This document shows positions 45,641-54,244 of a DNA stretch of 64,000 nt, piece after piece. The stretch covers positions 36,891 through 100,890 of the forward strand of contig NZ_NPIH01000223.1 in the NCBI RefSeq assembly GCF_012275575.1, given 5' to 3'. The position numbers and the translations under genes are program-made. Origin of the DNA: Paraburkholderia sp. SG-MS1. Its GTDB lineage: Bacteria; Pseudomonadota; Gammaproteobacteria; Burkholderiales; Burkholderiaceae. Every line of letters begins with the position of its first letter. Position 1 is the first letter of the stretch. Below the pieces are notes generated by a model. That model ran no database searches. It had not been told where the DNA came from and worked only from the letters and a program-made list of their open reading frames with translations.

Positions 45641-46810
45641 ATGAAATTCAAACTGATTGGCATGGCCGCGCTGGCACTCGTATCCGGTGCCGCAAACGCA
45701 CAAAGCAGCGTCACGCTGTACGGGATCATCGACGTGGGTCTGAATTACAACTCGAACGCAGGCGGCCATTCGAACTATTTCATGAGCAGCGGCGTGAACA
45801 ACGGCAGCCGGTGGGGCCTGCGTGGTTCGGAAGATCTCGGCGGCGGCCTGAAAGCGGTCTTCGATGTAGAAAACGGCTTCGATGTAACGAGCGGTAAGGC
45901 CGTGCAGGGCGGTCTGGAGTTCGGCCGTCAGGCGTGGGTGGGTCTCGCGTCGAACACGTGGGGCAAGGTCACGCTGGGCCGTCAGTACGACCTCGTCGTG
46001 GATTACATCGGCCCGTTCGCGGTGGGCGATCAGGGAGGCGGCAACGTTGCGGCGCACCCGGGCGATATTGACAACCTGAACAACAACTTCCGCGTGAACA
46101 ATGCGGTCAAGTACCAGTCGCCTTCGTTCGGCGGCCTTAAGTTCGGCGCATTGTATAGCCTGGGTGGCGTGGCGGGCTCGACGGGCCGCAACCAGATTTA
46201 CTCGGCGGGCATTCACTACGCGTACGGTCCGCTTTCGGCCGGCGTTGCTTACCTGAACGCGAGAAACCCGAACATCAGCTTCTTCGGCAATGCATCGACG
46301 AGCACGGTGACGGCGGCCGCCGCCAACTTCAGCACGCCGATCTTCGGCGGCTATCTGTCGGCGAGCACGTATCAGAATATCGCGGCGGGCGCGATGTACA
46401 AGTTCGGCAAGATGAGCGTGAGCGGCACGTACTCGAACATCCAGTTCCGCGGTCTGGGCGACCTGAGCTCGGGCCCGAACCCGAATCACTACAGCGGCGA
46501 AGCCGTGTTCAACAACGCGGAACTCGGGATGCACTATCATCTGCGTCCGGATATCGAATTGGGTCTTGCTTACGACTACATGGCAGGCTCGCGCGTGAAC
46601 TCGAACCCGGGCGCTACGTATAACCAGGTGGCGGCGAGCGCGACGTATGCGCTCTCCAGGCGCACCGTGGTGTACGCTCTGGCGACGTATCAGCACGCCA
46701 ACGGCACGGACTCGAAGGGCGAACCGGCGGTCGCCGCAATCAACCTGCAGTCGGCGTCGACGTCGAACAATCAGACGTTCGTGCGCGTGGGTCTGCGTAC
46801 GAAGTTTTGA
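45641..46810 (+). CDS. OmpC-type outer-membrane porin
   Basis: General porin of 389 aa, typical for Burkholderiales. The signal peptide MKFKLIGMAALALVSGAANA is cleaved before QSSVTLYGIIDVGLNY, the first beta strand. Later hallmarks are SRWGLRGSEDLGGGLKAVF, the QAWVGL and VTLGRQYD strands of loop 3 and the final strand NQTFVRVGLRTKF ending in Phe, needed for outer-membrane assembly. It probably provides outer-membrane entry for the substrate of the neighbouring importer. Confidence 0.95.
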   Translation: MKFKLIGMAALALVSGAANAQSSVTLYGIIDVGLNYNSNAGGHSNYFMSSGVNNGSRWGLRGSEDLGGGLKAVFDVENGFDVTSGKAVQGGLEFGRQAWVGLASNTWGKVTLGRQYDLVVDYIGPFAVGDQGGGNVAAHPGDIDNLNNNFRVNNAVKYQSPSFGGLKFGALYSLGGVAGSTGRNQIYSAGIHYAYGPLSAGVAYLNARNPNISFFGNASTSTVTAAAANFSTPIFGGYLSASTYQNIAAGAMYKFGKMSVSGTYSNIQFRGLGDLSSGPNPNHYSGEAVFNNAELGMHYHLRPDIELGLAYDYMAGSRVNSNPGATYNQVAASATYALSRRTVVYALATYQHANGTDSKGEPAVAAINLQSASTSNNQTFVRVGLRTKF

Positions 46811-46829
46811 TCGCATCAAACTGGCTAGT

Positions 46830-46861
46830 GGCCGGATCGTCCAAAGCAGGACGATCCGGCC
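46830..46861 (+). terminator. strong hairpin after porin gene
   Basis: GGCCGGATCGTCC (46830-46842) pairs perfectly with GGACGATCCGGCC (46849-46861) around a six-base loop, 20 bases after the porin stop. Only a weak T content follows, but the 13-bp stem is long enough to end or stabilise the porin mRNA. Confidence 0.7.
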
Positions 46862-46886
46862 TGTTCATCTGACTTAGGCGGAATGC

Positions 46887-47306
46887 ATGATGCGTAGCGC
46901 TTTTCACATGGCTTATCACGTGCGCGACCTGAGCGGCGCGCGTGCGTTTTACGGCGACCTGCTCGGTTGTGAGGAAGGCCGAAGCACCGACACGTGGGTC
47001 GATTTTGATTTCTTCGGCCATCAGATCTCGCTGCATCTGGGCGAGCCGTTTCCGGTCAGCAACACGGGCCGCGTGGGCGACCACATGGTGCCGATGCCGC
47101 ATCTCGGCCTCGTGCTCGACATGCCCGACTGGCGCGCGCTCGCCGACCGCCTGACGGCGGGCGGGCTGGACTTCGTGATCGCGCCGACACTTCGCTTCGA
47201 AGGACAGCCCGGCGAGCAGGCGACGATGTTCTTCCTCGATCCGAGCGGCAACCCGATCGAAGTGAAGGGCTTCAGGGACCTCGATAAGGTCTACTCGAAG
47301 CAGTAA
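46887..47306 (+). CDS. VOC (glyoxalase/dioxygenase superfamily) protein
   Basis: Small protein of 139 aa with two beta-alpha-beta-beta-beta modules. Metal-site residues are seen in AFHMAYHVRDLSGARAFY (His at the start), in PMPHLGLVLD and in MFFLDPSGNPIEVKGF (Glu near the end). VOC members include glyoxalase I, extradiol dioxygenases and resistance proteins; this one is not specific enough to assign. Two adjacent ATG codons (46887, 46890) are possible starts. It is separate from the porin transcript by the hairpin. Confidence 0.88.
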   Translation: MMRSAFHMAYHVRDLSGARAFYGDLLGCEEGRSTDTWVDFDFFGHQISLHLGEPFPVSNTGRVGDHMVPMPHLGLVLDMPDWRALADRLTAGGLDFVIAPTLRFEGQPGEQATMFFLDPSGNPIEVKGFRDLDKVYSKQ

Positions 47307-47361
47307 TTGCCTTTGCAAACCGAAATCCATCGAAGTTCTGGTCAGCATCTGAAGGGCTGGT

Positions 47362-47628
47362 TTAGCTCTGAGAGCTGTCGTCAATGCCATGACAATCTGA
47401 TCGGCTGCATGGGGCCGAGGAGTGTGAGTTTGCTAATGCAGAAAGCTGCCGTTGCAGCCTGACACTGCCGAGATTTACGATCAGACGCCCATCACCGAGT
47501 CTCATCGATCGTTGCAAATGCGTGTGTCCACAGAGAATCAATGTCGCGTTGGCATTGCCAGCGCGGCTTTCGACCTCATCGACCGTCGCCACCCGGCAAC
47601 CGTGTTCCGTCACGGTTTCGAGGAACAA
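47362..47628 (-). pseudogene. metallophosphoesterase C-terminal fragment
   Basis: The minus strand encodes FLETVTEHGCRVATVDEVES and ATLILCGHTHLQRSMRLGDG, RLIVNLGSV: the GHTH metal-binding motif and following strand of a YfcE-like calcineurin phosphoesterase. The N-terminal half with the DxH and GNHD motifs is missing, and the sequence after SVRLQ is not family-like. Confidence 0.65.
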
Positions 47629-47957
47629 GCACGCCGACGTTGCTCGTATGGATGCCTATAGTACTGACAAGCTCAAGTACCTCTGTCAGCTGCTATCGAG
47701 TCGCGCCAAATTTAAGCGCAGGCTCCAGATGATTTGCTACGCCTGGCGAATATAGCTGCGTAGCACAAAGGTCAGCCGCTAATGCGAGGAAAGAGCGAAC
47801 TTTTTCGTCGAGGTGCTTCTTCCGGTGCGGCACGGCGGAAAATTGCAAGTATGCGTCGACAAAACCTGCGTCGAGGCGCAACATGCTCTCCCATGCCGCG
47901 TTCCAAAACCCATGCACGCTCACGAATTCTGCCTTAACGTGCTGCGGATCACATCGA

Positions 47958-48507
47958 ACGATTACCTGCCGCTCAACGCGTTTGACGAGGCTGACGGCAG
48001 CGTTATTCTCGACCTTCTGACGTACGAGGATGCGTCGCTGATCCGGGAGGGGATGCTGCGGCACGTTGCGCGCGACCGGCATGCCAGACCTGACGCCGAC
48101 CTTGCAGCGTATGCGCATCCCCAAGGGACGCGCAGCGTTCGAGCTCGCCCCGGTATCGAATGATGCACGCTTCGAGTTTCCTTCTGTCAACTATGGCCGG
48201 GTGAACGGGACAATGCACCGCTACGTGTGGGACACGGACCGCAAAACGCGTGATACGTGTCGACGCCGTAAGCGGTGCGACGATCTCGAACGCGATCGCG
48301 GGCGTTGCGCCCGGCGAACCGGTTTTCATTAGCCGACCGTCCGGTACCGAGGAGGACGACGGGTCCTGCTAACCGTCGGCAGTGGAACCGCAGGCCGGCA
48401 TAGCGAGCTGACAGTGTGGGATGCCGGACGCTTGATGTGCTGGCGCGCGCGAGCGTACCGGTCTCGATCCCGCTCGGCTTTCACGGCAGTTTTCAGATGG
48501 CGGCTGA
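47958..48507 (+). pseudogene. carotenoid oxygenase (RPE65/CCD family), multiply frameshifted
   Basis: Fragments of one protein appear in order in three frames: NDYLPLNAFDEADGSVILDL (47958 on); RFEFPSVNYGRVNGTMHRYV (about 48170); GEPVFISRPSGTEEDDG (about 48313); VLLTVGSGTAGRHSELTVWD (about 48363); TLDVLARASVPVSIPLGFHG (about 48430-48490). These match the C-terminal half of carotenoid cleavage dioxygenases, ending with the family GFHG motif with its iron-ligand His. At least four frame changes show a dead gene. The N-terminal half is not seen. Confidence 0.75.
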
Positions 48508-49014
48508 CCGGCCCCGGAAGACTTGCCGGTGTTCGGGTTCAGTCCGGGATACGACAGAGTACTGCTTTCCCAGGTTGCCCCGGTACCCGCAGCTTCGGAT
48601 GCCTGCCGACGATAGCAGGCATCGAACAATCCACTAAGAGTACGGTAGTTCGCCGTCGGACCGGGTGGCCACTAGCTGCCGTTTGCATTGGCCGACGGTC
48701 GGTCATTAAACCGTCCGTTCCTCTGCAGAAATCCGACGGCCAAACTTCCGACATTAAGAATCTTCGTCACGCCGGCTATCGATCTGCGGATCAACCGGTC
48801 GATATGTCGGGAGGTTCAAGCTGCGCACACCGATCGCGCGAAGCGGCGCCCTCAACGCAGTTTTCTCCGCTCATCGAGGCCGCACCGGTGACATCCGTCG
48901 CGATGCCCATTCGCTATCGGCCGATGCCGCATTCGGATCAGAACGCATCGATACGAGCGCCTATAATCCGTCCCATATAGCAGGTACAACAACGAAGACG
49001 ACGGAGACAACAAA
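48508..49014. promoter_or_regulatory. intergenic region with TATAAT upstream of sugar importer
   Basis: 507 bases between the dead carotenoid-oxygenase gene and the importer operon. A consensus TATAAT lies at 48962-48967, 47 bases before the GTG start, with no obvious TTGACA at the right distance, which would suit an activator-dependent promoter. The rest holds no recognisable gene. Confidence 0.45.
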
Positions 49015-50094
49015 GTGGAACTCAAGTATTGCACGCTTCTCAAGCACCTGACGACGGCGTTCGCATTGTGTATCACGTCGGGCAGTGCTGCATTTGCGCA
49101 AAGCCCGGTCACGATCGGCTTTGTCACTCATTCGCAGGGTGATGCGTTTATCCAGCAGATCATCGACGGCGCACAATCAGCCGCTAAAGATCTCGGCGTC
49201 AATCTGAAAGTTGCGCAGCAATCGGGCAGTGCGCCGGACGCACAGCTGAAGCTGGTTCAGAACATCGTCAACGCAGGCGCCGCGGGCGTGGCCACTTCGG
49301 TGCCCGGCGAATCGATGACGCGCGGGCTGAATGACATCATTGCCGCGGGTATTCCGATGGTGCAGTACAACCTGATCGGCGAATCGGTGAAAGCGCCTTA
49401 TGTCGGCGAGCGGTCGACGGAGAGCGGACGCATCCTCGGACGCATGGTGCTCGACAAGTTGGGCGGGAAGTCCGCCAAGGGCAAAGTCGTAATTGGAAAT
49501 TGCTTCCCAGGCCTCGCATCGCTCGAAAATCGCGCTAAAGGCGTAGAGGAATCCCTAAAATCTGCGCCCGGCATTCAGGTCCTCGGGCCCTACGATGTTA
49601 AGGTCAGCGCGGTCGAAAACTACAATCATTGGGAACAGCTGCACGCGGCCAACCCGGATGCGGTCGCGATGATCGGCCTATGCGCGCCCGATGTCGCGAG
49701 CCTCGGCAAACTAAATGCTGCAACCGGAGACAAGTTCATTGCCGCCGGTTATGACCTCACGGAGCAGAACCTCAAGGCGATCAAGGACGGACATGCGTAC
49801 GTCACGCTCGGCCAAAGCGCTTACGTGCAAGGCTATTTACCGGTCGCGTTGCTCGTCAACGCGATTCGCAACAAGACTCGACTGCAGCCGGGCTTCCTCA
49901 ACGCGGGCACGCAAGTCGTCACCGCGCAAAGCGTCGATATGGGCAATGGGTTGCCGAAGTTGACGTTTGCGCAGCTGCAGGCGATGTCGGCATCGCCGTC
50001 GGCTACCGCCGATTATTACAAGGCATGGGCCAAAAGCGTGGACGGTGCTGGCGTGGTAAGCCGCATTCAGCCGATCACAATGGAAGGGAAGTGA
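49015..50094 (+). CDS. ribose-type sugar ABC transporter substrate-binding protein
   Basis: Periplasmic binding protein of 359 aa (Peripla_BP_4/RbsB type). The signal peptide is in LLKHLTTAFALCITSGSAAFA, cleaved before QSPVTIGF. The mature protein has TIGFVTHSQGDAFIQQIIDG, LVQNIVNAGAAGVAT and the hinge/strand IAAGYDLTEQNLKAIKDG typical of sugar or autoinducer-2 receptors. The start is GTG 49015, with GGAG eight bases before. It opens the operon with ATPase, SDR and permease. The sugar is not evident. Confidence 0.9.
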   Translation: MELKYCTLLKHLTTAFALCITSGSAAFAQSPVTIGFVTHSQGDAFIQQIIDGAQSAAKDLGVNLKVAQQSGSAPDAQLKLVQNIVNAGAAGVATSVPGESMTRGLNDIIAAGIPMVQYNLIGESVKAPYVGERSTESGRILGRMVLDKLGGKSAKGKVVIGNCFPGLASLENRAKGVEESLKSAPGIQVLGPYDVKVSAVENYNHWEQLHAANPDAVAMIGLCAPDVASLGKLNAATGDKFIAAGYDLTEQNLKAIKDGHAYVTLGQSAYVQGYLPVALLVNAIRNKTRLQPGFLNAGTQVVTAQSVDMGNGLPKLTFAQLQAMSASPSATADYYKAWAKSVDGAGVVSRIQPITMEGK

Positions 50095-50098
50095 GTCC

Positions 50099-51700
50099 AT
50101 GCGAAGCGACGCTGCATCGGTATCCGGCGTGCGTGAGCGTGCGCTCCATGAGACCAGCATGCCTCTCGTAAGCGTGCGCCATCTCGGCAAGCGATACGGT
50201 GGCGTAGTTGCGCTCAGGGATATGAGCCTCGAAGTCATGCCCGGCACAGTGCACGCTGTAGTAGGCGAAAACGGCGCGGGCAAGTCCACGCTGATGAAAG
50301 TGCTCGCAGGCGCGGTGCGCCAGGATAGCGGCGAGATCGCCTTCGAAGGGCAGCCAGCTACGATCGGTTCACCAAACGAGGCGCGTGCATTGGGCATCGG
50401 CATCGTCAATCAGGAACTCAGCCTGTTTCCGGAACGCTCGGTGCTGGCCAATCTGTTTGCGAATCGAGAGCCGCGGCGCTTCGGTCTCGTTTCACCACGC
50501 ACGATGGAAGCGCTGAGCCGTGAACTGCTCGAGCAGCTCGGCTTGCAGGTGGATGTGCATGGACCAGTCGCCGATCTTTCGATCGGCGAACAGCAACTCG
50601 TGGAACTGAGCCGTGTACTGCTGGAAAAGCCGCGTCTATTAATTCTCGACGAGCCGAACTCGGCTCTCAACGAACGCGAAACGGCGCGGCTCTTCACGAT
50701 CCTCAAGCGGCTTCGCGAGCAGGGTATGACCATGCTGTATGTGTCGCACCGGCTCGAAGAGGTATTCGATATCTCCGACACTATCACGATCACCCGCAAC
50801 GGCGCCGACGTAGCGACGAAACCGCGCGCCGATCTGACGATTCCGGAAGTGATCGAAGGGATGATCGGCACGCAGCAGCAGGCACTGTTTCCGCCGCCTT
50901 CGCCGCCGCAGCCCGGCCTCGTTCCGCGTCGGCTCGACGTGCGCGGCCTGCGTGGATTCGAGCTGAAGGACATTTCGTTTAGCGCGCAGTCCGGTGAAAT
51001 CGTCGGCTTTGCGGGCCTCGAAGGCGCCGGCGTCGCGACGCTATTCGGGATGCTGTTCGGCACGCGACGCGCGCAATCGGGCGACGTCTTGTTTCCCGAT
51101 CAACGTGCGCTGCCGCGTTCGCCCACGCAAGCGGCGCGCCGCGGTATCTGTCTCGTGCCTGCAGACCGGCGTCACCACGGACTGATGCTCGACAAGAGCA
51201 TTCTGTTCAACATGAGCCACGTGGCAGTCGGCGCGCTTTCCAGCGGCTCCGCATGGTTCGGCATCGGCGCAGCACGCTTTCGCGCGCAACGCCAGGTTGA
51301 TCAGCTACGCATCAAGACCGGTTCCGATGAAGCGCTGGCGGGCGAGCTGTCTGGAGGCAACCAGCAAAAAATCGTCATCGGCAAGTGGCTCGAAACGAAC
51401 CCCGACGTAATCATTCTTGAAGATCCGACACGCGGTGTCGACGTGGGCGCCAAGCGCGAGATCTATGAGCTGATCCGACGAATGTCCGCTGCGGGCAAGA
51501 TCGTGCTGTTCAATTCGACCGAACTTACTGAGCTAATAGGCCTGTGCGATCGTATTTTTGTACTGTATCGCGGTCGTCTCGCGGGCGAGCTATCGCGAGC
51601 AGAGATCGACGACAAGGCGCTGCTGCATCTCATCAATACTGGCACACTCGCCGAGGACGCGAGCGCGCATTCGACGCGAACGGAGCGTCCGTCCCACTGA
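50099..51700 (+). CDS. ribose-type sugar ABC transporter ATP-binding protein (double cassette)
   Basis: ATPase of 533 aa with two fused cassettes, as in RbsA. The first has Walker [17 protein letters not shown] (about residue 60) and signature LSIGEQQLVELSRVLL, Walker B LLILDEPNSALNE. The second has the degenerate Walker A GLEGAGVATLFGMLFG, the signature [15 protein letters not shown] and VIILEDPTRGVDVGAK. ATG 50099 is four bases after the previous stop; ATG 50159 is a possible alternative that starts nearer to the conserved part. Confidence 0.9.
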   Translation: MRSDAASVSGVRERALHETSMPLVSVRHLGKRYGGVVALRDMSLEVMPGTVHAVVGENGAGKSTLMKVLAGAVRQDSGEIAFEGQPATIGSPNEARALGIGIVNQELSLFPERSVLANLFANREPRRFGLVSPRTMEALSRELLEQLGLQVDVHGPVADLSIGEQQLVELSRVLLEKPRLLILDEPNSALNERETARLFTILKRLREQGMTMLYVSHRLEEVFDISDTITITRNGADVATKPRADLTIPEVIEGMIGTQQQALFPPPSPPQPGLVPRRLDVRGLRGFELKDISFSAQSGEIVGFAGLEGAGVATLFGMLFGTRRAQSGDVLFPDQRALPRSPTQAARRGICLVPADRRHHGLMLDKSILFNMSHVAVGALSSGSAWFGIGAARFRAQRQVDQLRIKTGSDEALAGELSGGNQQKIVIGKWLETNPDVIILEDPTRGVDVGAKREIYELIRRMSAAGKIVLFNSTELTELIGLCDRIFVLYRGRLAGELSRAEIDDKALLHLINTGTLAEDASAHSTRTERPSH

Positions 51701-51730
51701 CAACGCCCGGAGGGCGAGTGAGGTTAGAGC

Positions 51731-52558
51731 ATGCTTGATCTCAACGGGAAAATCGCAGTGGTGACCGGCGCGAGCCGAGGCCTGGGACGGCGCGTGGCGT
51801 TACGGCTCGCACGGCACGGCGCGCGCGTGGCGCTGGTTGCGCGTAATGCAAGCGCGCTTGAAGAAGTGCGCCTGCACATGTCCAGCAAAGACGCGGCAAA
51901 CGCGCTGTGTGTTCCGGTCGATCTGGCCGAGCCGGACGCGGTGGCGCAGATGAAGGAGGACATCGGGGCGCGCCTTGGCATGCCGTCGATACTTGTCAAC
52001 GCAGCGGGGATTTTTGGGCCGATCGACTTGATCAAGGACGGCGATCCGCGTGCCTGGATCGAGACGATCACGGTCAACGCGGTCAGCCCCTATCTGACGT
52101 GCAGGGCGTTTGTGGGCGGGATGATCGCCCAAGGCTGGGGACGCATTATCAATGTCACCTCGGCGGCGGCGCTGCATGAACCGGGGCCCGTCAACAGTGC
52201 CTATGCAACCAGCAAGGCGGCGCTCAACCAGATGACGCGGCATCTCGCTGCGGAACTCGCCGGTACCGGCGTGACGGCCAACGTCATCCACCCCGGCGAC
52301 GTCAAAACCGATATGTGGGCGGAGATCAAGTCGGCCTCCGAGCGGCTCGGAAGCGTCGCCGACGCCTACGTGAAGTGGGCGCAGTGGGTCGAGACGACGG
52401 GCGGCGACGATCCGGAGAAGGCTGCAGATCTCGTGGCCGATCTGGTGAGCGACGCCGCGGCGACGATAAACGGTCGCTTCCTTTGGATCAAGGACGGACT
52501 CCAAGCGCCGGTACCCAGTTGGAACGAACCCGTCGAAGTGCAACCGTGGCGCAAATGA
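51731..52558 (+). CDS. SDR-family oxidoreductase in sugar transport operon
   Basis: Classical short-chain dehydrogenase, 275 aa. The cofactor loop is TGASRGLGRRVALRL (residues 12-26), followed by LVNAAGIFGP (NAG motif variant NAA) and catalytic Ser, Tyr and Lys in NVTSAAALHEPGPVNSAY and ATSKAALNQ. The C-terminus has the NGRFLWIKDGL strand typical of the family. It lies between the sugar ATPase and permease genes, so it likely oxidises the imported sugar, polyol or a derived keto-deoxy acid. GAGG precedes the ATG. Confidence 0.9.
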   Translation: MLDLNGKIAVVTGASRGLGRRVALRLARHGARVALVARNASALEEVRLHMSSKDAANALCVPVDLAEPDAVAQMKEDIGARLGMPSILVNAAGIFGPIDLIKDGDPRAWIETITVNAVSPYLTCRAFVGGMIAQGWGRIINVTSAAALHEPGPVNSAYATSKAALNQMTRHLAAELAGTGVTANVIHPGDVKTDMWAEIKSASERLGSVADAYVKWAQWVETTGGDDPEKAADLVADLVSDAAATINGRFLWIKDGLQAPVPSWNEPVEVQPWRK

Positions 52559-52647
52559 ACCGTATCGCGACATAACTGACCGGCTGTGTTCGCAGCGCGC
52601 AGAATGAGCCACCCTATCAGGCAAAAAGCAATGGAGACTGGCGACCG

Positions 52648-53676
52648 ATGAACGCCGACAAATCGCAAAGCGAACCCGCGGTCGCGGTGACCGTTCGAGC
52701 ATCACGGCGTCGCCTTGGGCTGCCGGACGAACTCGGTATCGTGGCAGCATTGATTTTGCTCGTCGTACTGATCGGCGTTGCGCGGCCACGCTTCATTAAC
52801 CCGTTCAATCTGTTGACGATTCTTGGCAACACCACGTTTCAAGGCCTGCTTTCGCTGGGCATGGTGTTTCTGCTCGCAATTCGCGAGATCGATCTGTCGG
52901 TCGGGTGGATGTTCAATTTCTCGGCGGTGTTTTCTGCGACACTGATGGTATCCGGCTGGAATCCATGGGTCGCGGCGCTGTGCGGGATCGGCTTCGGTGC
53001 AATGCTTGGACTCGTCAACGGCACACTGTCGGTCGGATTGAGGCTCCCGTCGATCATCGTCACGCTCGGCACGTATTCGATGTTTCAAGGGTTGTCGCTG
53101 GTGGTTAACAAGGGGCGGGCCGTGGTGCCGTCCGATACGTCCAGCGCATTCTTCTCAATCGTATCAGCCAAGGTGTTCAACGTCGTGCCCGTGGTTGCCG
53201 TTGTATTCGTAGCGATCGCGATTCTGTTACACGTCGTGCTGAGACGAACGCGGTTCGGCTATCGTGTGCAGGCAGTCGGGAGCAATCCAGACGCAGCGCG
53301 ACTCGCCGGGATTCCGCTCGGCTGGGTACGTTTGCAGACTCTCGTGCTAATGGGCGCCATTGCCGGGCTCTCTGGCGCAATGTACGTGGGTTTTCGCGGC
53401 GCAATCGATCCAAACGAGGGCTCGGATTTCGCGCTGATTGTGATCGCGGCGGTGATCGTCGGCGGCACGCCGCTATCGGGCGGCGCTGGCACCGTCATCG
53501 GAGCGGTGATCGGCATGCTCATCATTCAGGTGATCAGTAGCGGCATCGTGTTTTTCGGCATCGATGCGACATGGAGCACATTCGTTACCGGCGCGGTCAT
53601 TGTGCTCGCGGTGGCGCTGGATCAGTTGGTGAAGTTTCAGCGCAAGCGCAGCAGGGTGAGGGCGAAGCAGCAATAG
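52648..53676 (+). CDS. ribose-type sugar ABC transporter permease
   Basis: Membrane permease of 342 aa in the BPD_transp_2 (RbsC) family, about ten hydrophobic segments. Landmarks are LLSLGMVFLLAIREIDLSVG (split here: LLSLGMVFLLAI, REIDLSVG), GLVNGTLSVGLRLPSIIVTLG, AVGSNPDAARLAGIPLGWV and the late GGTPLSGGAGTVIGAVIG. It completes the importer with the binding protein and double-cassette ATPase; the SDR gene is embedded before it. Confidence 0.92.
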   Translation: MNADKSQSEPAVAVTVRASRRRLGLPDELGIVAALILLVVLIGVARPRFINPFNLLTILGNTTFQGLLSLGMVFLLAIREIDLSVGWMFNFSAVFSATLMVSGWNPWVAALCGIGFGAMLGLVNGTLSVGLRLPSIIVTLGTYSMFQGLSLVVNKGRAVVPSDTSSAFFSIVSAKVFNVVPVVAVVFVAIAILLHVVLRRTRFGYRVQAVGSNPDAARLAGIPLGWVRLQTLVLMGAIAGLSGAMYVGFRGAIDPNEGSDFALIVIAAVIVGGTPLSGGAGTVIGAVIGMLIIQVISSGIVFFGIDATWSTFVTGAVIVLAVALDQLVKFQRKRSRVRAKQQ

Positions 53677-54244
53677 CTCACGCTTTACCGGATAACCGTT
53701 CCACATTGAGACTTACAGTGAACGAAGTCGGAACGACCGAGAAGATCTGCCTGCCATCATTCGATTAACGAGCACTGTTCATCTCGAACCTTGCAACCCG
53801 GGGTGTTCGGCAGCGGCCACTGTCTATGGCATCGTGAAAATGCCGTTCATCTTTGCAATTACGCCTGCTGTTTCGGGCTATCCGACGCTTCGTTTCTGAA
53901 CCTTTGTTGACGGGTCGACGGATGCTTACCATTTTTCGTTTCGGCTGACTAATTTTCTGCCGGTTTGTCCCGAACGTCCCCGTTTAGGCGCAATGATGGG
54001 GCCGCGCCGAGAACGGAGAAGATCGTTGTTCAAGAATTCTGATTACCGGTGCTTCGTGGTTGCGCCGCAAAGCTGGGCCTTCTCAATCCCCCGACGCCGG
54101 CATGGCACCCGTCGATTCGCTTTTGGTATCGGCCTATCGCCAAATCGGATTGTCGGCGCATCAAGGCAGCTTTATATTGGTTCGACACAAGCCCACAAAC
54201 CTGCGGGGTGCGCCTCGGAAACGAAGGGCGAAGGAGACACAGGC
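53677..54244. other. intergenic region before rhamnose locus
   Basis: 568 bases between the sugar permease and the MFS gene. The frame of the MFS gene is open back to 53993, but the residues before ATG 54245 are basic and unlike the transporter family. I see no strong promoter box or hairpin. Confidence 0.4.

Noticed and set aside
45440..46819. Minus-strand open frame opposite the porin gene
   Set aside because: The porin is unmistakable and the antisense product resembles no protein.
53993..54244. N-terminal extension of the MFS transporter
   Set aside because: The residues are basic and unlike the family; AAGGAG points to ATG 54245.
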